DNA of 64,000 bases from Roseospira marina (GTDB taxonomy: Bacteria > Pseudomonadota > Alphaproteobacteria > Rhodospirillales > Rhodospirillaceae). The position numbers and the translations under genes were made by a program. The stretch is taken from assembly GCF_014197855.1 (NCBI RefSeq), contig NZ_JACIGJ010000012.1, positions 62,001 to 126,000 of the forward strand, in the 5' to 3' direction. This document shows positions 60,112 to 64,000 of this stretch, piece by piece (the first letter of the stretch is position 1; each line of letters begins with the position of its first letter). Below the pieces are notes generated by a model, which worked only from the letters and a program-made list of their open reading frames with translations, did no database searches and was not told the origin of the DNA.

Positions 60112-61572
60112 CTAGTCCCTCCAGAACCGGGGCACGAACAGCACCAGCACGGTGAACAGCTCCAGCCGGCCCATCAGCATGCCGGCGGACAGCAGCCACT
60201 TGGCGGTGTCCGGCAGCGTCGAGAAGTTGCCCGCCGGCCCGATCACGTCCCCCAGGCCGGGCCCCACGTTCGAAATCGCCGTGGCCGAGCCCGAGATCGC
60301 CGTGACGTGGTCCAGCCCGGTCATACCGAGCAGCATGGCCAGGAACGCCACCGACAGAGCGTACATGAAGAAGAACGCCATGACGGCCTCGGCGACACCC
60401 TCCTGGATCGGCTTCTTGTTGTAGTGGGGGATGAAGACCCCGTGGGGCTGCAACAGCCGGCGCAGCTGGATCGCCGCCATGGCGCCCAGAATCTGGAACC
60501 GGAACACCTTGATGCCGCAGGACGTGGACCCCGCGCAACCCCCCACGAACATCAGGCAGAACAACACCGCCACCGGCGCGCCGCCGACCACGCCGCCCCA
60601 CTGCCAGTAGTCCGCCGTCGCGTACCCCGTGCCGGTCATCACCGAAATGGTGTTGAACGCGGCATAGCGCAGCGCATCCAGGACGCTCATGCCGCCCTCG
60701 TCCCACAGCCACCACGCCACCACCAGAACGGCGAACAGCACGGTGCCGAGGAACCAGTGCACCTGGGTGTCACGGAACAGCGCCAGCGGCCGCCCGCGCA
60801 CCACCTGCACGAACAGCAGGAACGGGATCGCGCCCACGATCATGCCCACCACGATGATCCAGTCCACCGCCGCCGACCGGAAGAACCCGACCGAGGCATC
60901 CTTGGTCGAATACCCCCCCGTGGCGATGGTGGTCATGGCGTGAACGGTGGCGTCCAGCGGCGACATGCCGGCCCAGACGAGACTCAGGCCGCAGATCAGC
61001 GTCAGCGCCACATAGATGGTCACCAGCCAGGAGGCGAGGCTGGCGGCACGCGGCACGACCTTTTCCTGGGTTTCGAACGCCTCGACCTTGAACATCTGCA
61101 TGCCGCCGACCCGCAGCATGGGCAGGATCGTCAGGGCCATGATGATGATCCCCAGCCCCCCCAGCCATTGCAGCACGCCGCGCCAGAGCAGCAGGCCCGG
61201 CGGCATCAGGTCCAGGCCCGACATGACGGTCGAGCCGGTGGTGGTGATGCCGGACATGGCCTCGAAATAGGCGTCGGTATAGCTGATGTTCGGGTCCGCC
61301 AGCATGAACGGCATGGCCGCGAAGCCGGGCAGGATGATCCAGCTCAGCGTCGTCATCAGGAACGCCTGACGGAGCGAGAACTTGAGCTGCGCCGATCGGT
61401 TGGCCAGCACCAGAAGCACCCCGATGAACAGGGTCAGCGCGGCCGCGATCACGAACACCAGCCAGTCCGGGTTCGCGTACACATAGTCGACCAGCGCCGG
61501 GATGATCATGCCCAGCGCCAGGATGGACAGCAGGAATCCGATCACCAGAAGGATCGGGCGATGGTCGATCAC
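60112..61572 (-). CDS. trkH: Trk-type potassium uptake protein, TrkH family
   Basis: 486 residues, about ten to twelve membrane helices with the four pore-loop repeats: GITTTGSTVMSG, TTIATGGYSTKDAS, ISVMTGTGYATADY and GGCAGSTSCGIKVFRFQ. These give the filter positions for potassium. Needs the TrkA NAD-binding subunit for gating (not in the window). It is separated by 67 bases from cobA on the same strand. Confidence 0.94.
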   Translation of the reverse strand: MIDHRPILLVIGFLLSILALGMIIPALVDYVYANPDWLVFVIAAALTLFIGVLLVLANRSAQLKFSLRQAFLMTTLSWIILPGFAAMPFMLADPNISYTDAYFEAMSGITTTGSTVMSGLDLMPPGLLLWRGVLQWLGGLGIIIMALTILPMLRVGGMQMFKVEAFETQEKVVPRAASLASWLVTIYVALTLICGLSLVWAGMSPLDATVHAMTTIATGGYSTKDASVGFFRSAAVDWIIVVGMIVGAIPFLLFVQVVRGRPLALFRDTQVHWFLGTVLFAVLVVAWWLWDEGGMSVLDALRYAAFNTISVMTGTGYATADYWQWGGVVGGAPVAVLFCLMFVGGCAGSTSCGIKVFRFQILGAMAAIQLRRLLQPHGVFIPHYNKKPIQEGVAEAVMAFFFMYALSVAFLAMLLGMTGLDHVTAISGSATAISNVGPGLGDVIGPAGNFSTLPDTAKWLLSAGMLMGRLELFTVLVLFVPRFWRD

Positions 61573-61705
61573 GCGGCAGCCCCCGACGGACGGACACCCC
61601 CGCAGGCGTGGCGGGATGTGTCACCATTGCCCCAAGTCGGCGCCGGGCGCAACCGGCAGGCACGCATCCGGGGATATCGAACCGCCAAGCGTGCCCCCCT
61701 ACGGC

Positions 61706-62953
61706 TCAGATCAGAAGCGGCCCGTAGGCGACGAGCAGCAACACCCCGACCAGCGTCAGCAGATAGGGCAGCACGGCGCGGGCGATGGCCTGAAGCGGCA
61801 GCCCCGTGATCGAGGAGGCGACGAACAGATTGATCGCCACCGGCGGTGTGACCATGCCGATGGCCAGCCCGACCACGAGCACGACGCCGAAATGCACCGG
61901 ATCCAGGCCGATCTGAAGCGCCAGCGGCAACAGGATCGGGGTCAGGATGATCAGCGCCGAGGCCGTTTCGATGAACACGCCCGTCGCCAGGATCAACAGC
62001 AGAATCAGCAGCAGCAGAATCCACGTGTTGGTGGACAGCGAGAGCACGAAGGCCGCGATGGCGCCGGGCACCTGCCAGCTCGACAGCGTCCAGCTCAGCA
62101 CCGCCGAGGCGGAAATCACGAACATGATGACGGCCGTGGTGACGCCGGCGCGCACGATCAGGCGGTAGAGATCGGCGAGCGTCTGGTCACGGTAGACGAA
62201 CAGCGAGACCAGGATCGCGTAGTTGACAGCGACGACGGCCGCCTCGCTCGGCGTGAAGACGCCCGAGAAAATCCCGCCCAGGATGATGATCGGCGTGATC
62301 AACCCCCAACTCGCGGACAGGAGCGTGCGCCCGATCATCCGCAGCGAGAACGCCGTGCCGCGCGGATAGGAGCGGCGGTAGGCCTGCAGGATGGCGATCA
62401 CCGCCAGCCCCACGCCCATGGCCAGGCCGGGCAGGACGCCGCTCAGGAACAGGTCCGCCACGGATTCCTGCGCGATCACGGCATAGATGATCATGGGCAC
62501 GGACGGCGGGATCACGACGCCGATGGTACCGCTGGCCGCGATCAGGCTGGCGGCGGCGGCGGGATCGTAGCCCTTGCGCTTCAGCTCCGGCACGAGGCTG
62601 GAGCCGACGGCCGCCGTGGTCGCGGCCCCCGAGCCCGAGATGGCGGCGAAGAACATGCCGGCCAGGATCGACGCGATGGACAACCCGCCCTTGAGGAACC
62701 CGAACAGGCTGTCGGCGAACGCCACCAGCCGGCGGCTCACCTGCCCCTGCGCCATGACATCGCCCGCCAACACGAACATCGGCACGGCCACGAGCGCGAA
62801 GGAATTGATGCCGGCAAACATCTGCTGGGGCACGACCATCAACGGCATGCCCTGAAGGTGCAGCGCCGCCATGGTCGCGCTGCCGATGGCCAGCGCGATC
62901 GGCAGACCGAGCAGCAGGAAGACGACGAACAGAACGGCGAGGACGAAGCTCAT
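61706..62953 (-). CDS. dctM: TRAP transporter large permease (DctM family)
   Basis: 415 residues, twelve hydrophobic segments. FVLAVLFVVFLLLGLPIALA, FFAAISGSGAATTAAVGSSL, AASGTIGVVIPPSVPMIIYA, and VVGLAIGMVTPPVAINLFVA are the family signature. Its start overlaps the dctQ stop (ATGA). Second complete set with the downstream-of-window receptor; substrate is unknown and differs from the 3.7-kb set in sequence. Confidence 0.93.
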   Translation of the reverse strand: MSFVLAVLFVVFLLLGLPIALAIGSATMAALHLQGMPLMVVPQQMFAGINSFALVAVPMFVLAGDVMAQGQVSRRLVAFADSLFGFLKGGLSIASILAGMFFAAISGSGAATTAAVGSSLVPELKRKGYDPAAAASLIAASGTIGVVIPPSVPMIIYAVIAQESVADLFLSGVLPGLAMGVGLAVIAILQAYRRSYPRGTAFSLRMIGRTLLSASWGLITPIIILGGIFSGVFTPSEAAVVAVNYAILVSLFVYRDQTLADLYRLIVRAGVTTAVIMFVISASAVLSWTLSSWQVPGAIAAFVLSLSTNTWILLLLILLLILATGVFIETASALIILTPILLPLALQIGLDPVHFGVVLVVGLAIGMVTPPVAINLFVASSITGLPLQAIARAVLPYLLTLVGVLLLVAYGPLLI

Positions 62954-63456
62954 GAGGTCGCGGGTCCTCGCGGCGGGCGCGGATCGGGGCCGAATAGCCC
63001 GCGCACCAGATCCGACAGGCAGAGCAGCGCCATCAGCGCCGACGCCAGCGGCATGACGGCGTAGACGTAGCTCATCGACAGCCGCAGCGCCGGTGACTTC
63101 TGAAAGCCCTGCATGATCATGTAGCGGTACCCGATGACCGCGAGGGCGACCAGGAAGGCGAGGGCGACCAGCCGCGCGACGGCGACGGTCCCCCGAAAGA
63201 CCCGGGGCGGCAGCGCATCGGTGAGCACGGTCACCGCGATGTGCCGCCCCTGCTGAAAGGCCAGCGCGGCGCCCAGGAACGTGATCCAGATCAGCAGGAA
63301 GCGGGCGACCTCCTCCGTCCAGCTCACGCTGGTGAAGAAGACCCGCGAGACGATCTGCAGGGTAATCACGGCGGTCAGCGCCACCATCCCAACGAACACG
63401 GCGGGGCGGAGGACGGCACCGACGGCCCGGTCGAAACGCGCCAGCCAGGTCAGCAT
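62950..63456 (-). CDS. dctQ: TRAP transporter small permease (DctQ family)
   Basis: 168 residues, four membrane segments (FVGMVALTAVITLQIVSRVF, FLLIWITFLGAALAFQQGRH, VARLVALAFLVALAVIGYRY, VMPLASALMALLCLSDLVRG). SWTEEVARFLLIWITFLGAA is the DctQ core motif. Four-base overlap with dctM and 14 bases from dctP: one operon in order P-Q-M. Confidence 0.92.
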   Translation of the reverse strand: MLTWLARFDRAVGAVLRPAVFVGMVALTAVITLQIVSRVFFTSVSWTEEVARFLLIWITFLGAALAFQQGRHIAVTVLTDALPPRVFRGTVAVARLVALAFLVALAVIGYRYMIMQGFQKSPALRLSMSYVYAVMPLASALMALLCLSDLVRGLFGPDPRPPRGPATS

Positions 63457-63470
63457 GTCCGGTCGGCCTC

Positions 63471-64000
63471 TCAGTTCAGCTCCGCGCGGATGCGCTCCAG
63501 ATAAGTGCCGAAGGTCTCGCCGTAGGTCTCGTACACCGGCTGGACCGCGGCGCTGAAGGCGGCGAGGTCGGCGTCATCGTCGATCTCCATGCCACGGTCG
63601 CGCAGGTCGGCGAGCTGCTTGTCCTCCATCTCGGCGTTCACCTGCCGCTCGTACACGGCCGCGTCGTGGGCGGACTCCACGATGATGGCCTGCGCGTCCT
63701 CCGACAGCTCATTCCAGACCGGCATGCCCATCACGAACAGGGCCGGCGCGTAGGTGTGGCGCGTCATGGTCATGTATTTTTGGGTTTCGTTCAACTTGAA
63801 GGCGTGGACCACGTTCACCGGGTTTTCCTGCCCGTCGATGGTGCCCTGCTGCATGGCGGTCAGGGCCTCGGTCCAGGCCATCGGGATGGCATCGGCGCCC
63901 AGCGCACGGAAGGTGTCGATGTAGACCGGGTTTTCCATGACGCGGATGCGCAGACCGTCCAGGTCGGCCGGGGTGTGAACCGGGCGCTTGCTGTTGGTCA
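63471..64000 (-). CDS. dctP: TRAP transporter substrate-binding protein (DctP family), C-terminal part
   Basis: About 176 codons before the stop at 63471; the N-terminus lies beyond 64000. NSKRPVHTPADLDGLRIRVM has the carboxylate-binding Arg, followed by PVYIDTFRALGADAIPMAWT and LTAMQQGTIDGQENPVNVVH, the DctP signature, then the long C-terminal helices. The 'ENPV' form is typical of C4-dicarboxylate and related receptors. First gene of the P-Q-M operon. Confidence 0.93.
   Translation of the reverse strand, partial: TNSKRPVHTPADLDGLRIRVMENPVYIDTFRALGADAIPMAWTEALTAMQQGTIDGQENPVNVVHAFKLNETQKYMTMTRHTYAPALFVMGMPVWNELSEDAQAIIVESAHDAAVYERQVNAEMEDKQLADLRDRGMEIDDDADLAAFSAAVQPVYETYGETFGTYLERIRAELN

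Noticed and set aside
61502..63064. 520-codon Gln/Asp/Arg/His-rich frame antisense to the second TRAP dctM
   Set aside because: Typical shadow of a membrane-protein gene.

Overview
The window is chromosomal DNA of a GC-rich alphaproteobacterium, most likely of the Rhodospirillales (inference from gene content, not a species call). Pointers are a Coq7 ubiquinone hydroxylase, a polyhydroxyalkanoate phasin, three TRAP carboxylate transporters, a beta-barrel/Wza exopolysaccharide pair, an LpxD-ACP-ketosynthase set, and a perfect 20-bp methionine-cycle-type palindrome upstream of ahcY.

Layout. 1-2139: start of a GNAT gene and a DEAD-box helicase. 2701-9581: a D-galactonate operon (GntR/FCD regulator, TRAP dctPQM, dgoD, dgoA, dgoK) with tightly packed or overlapping genes. 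9699-12532: GT4, GT2 and hexapeptide acyltransferase for a surface glycan. 12572-22572, minus strand: proB and obgE, ahcY, phasin, a TetR/Coq9-like protein, coq7, dsbB, yjbQ, GNAT, an RluB-type pseudouridine synthase and a GST. 23396-26225: acyl-CoA dehydrogenase and an EamA exporter with a possible attenuator leader. 26598-29645: exopolysaccharide export genes. 30694-31164: double cold-shock protein. 31522-36579: a cyclic-nucleotide-binding TPR protein, two small unknowns and a membrane class III cyclase, a possible second-messenger module. 36962-40293: a TPR/GT9-like glycosyltransferase translationally coupled to a choline-kinase-like protein that has lost its catalytic residues. 40408-42799: serine beta-lactamase-family enzyme and a TagB/TagF-like transferase.

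43043-49011 is an accessory island abutting the 3' end of a tRNA-Val gene. It holds a zeta-toxin module, an orphan HigA antitoxin, an orphan TumA-like antitoxin with only the tail of its toxin, the first ~105 codons of a CRISPR cas3 gene lying between the toxin tail and a cut P2-type tail-fibre gene, a second truncated tail gene, phage small genes and a tyrosine integrase broken by an in-frame amber codon. It looks like a decaying prophage and defence island.

49484-64000 returns to core genes: cimA; a ketosynthase, ACP and LpxD set; rlmI, thiE-like, yggS; a fused TRAP permease; cobA; trkH; and a second TRAP dctPQM operon whose receptor gene runs off the window.

Regulatory sequences that can be read include a TRAP intercistronic hairpin, terminators after phasin, tRNA-Val and the cold-shock gene, a phasin promoter with TGC-N3-GCA boxes, and a triple hairpin between convergent genes near 59.1 kb. 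No CRISPR array, rRNA or complete insertion sequence was seen.
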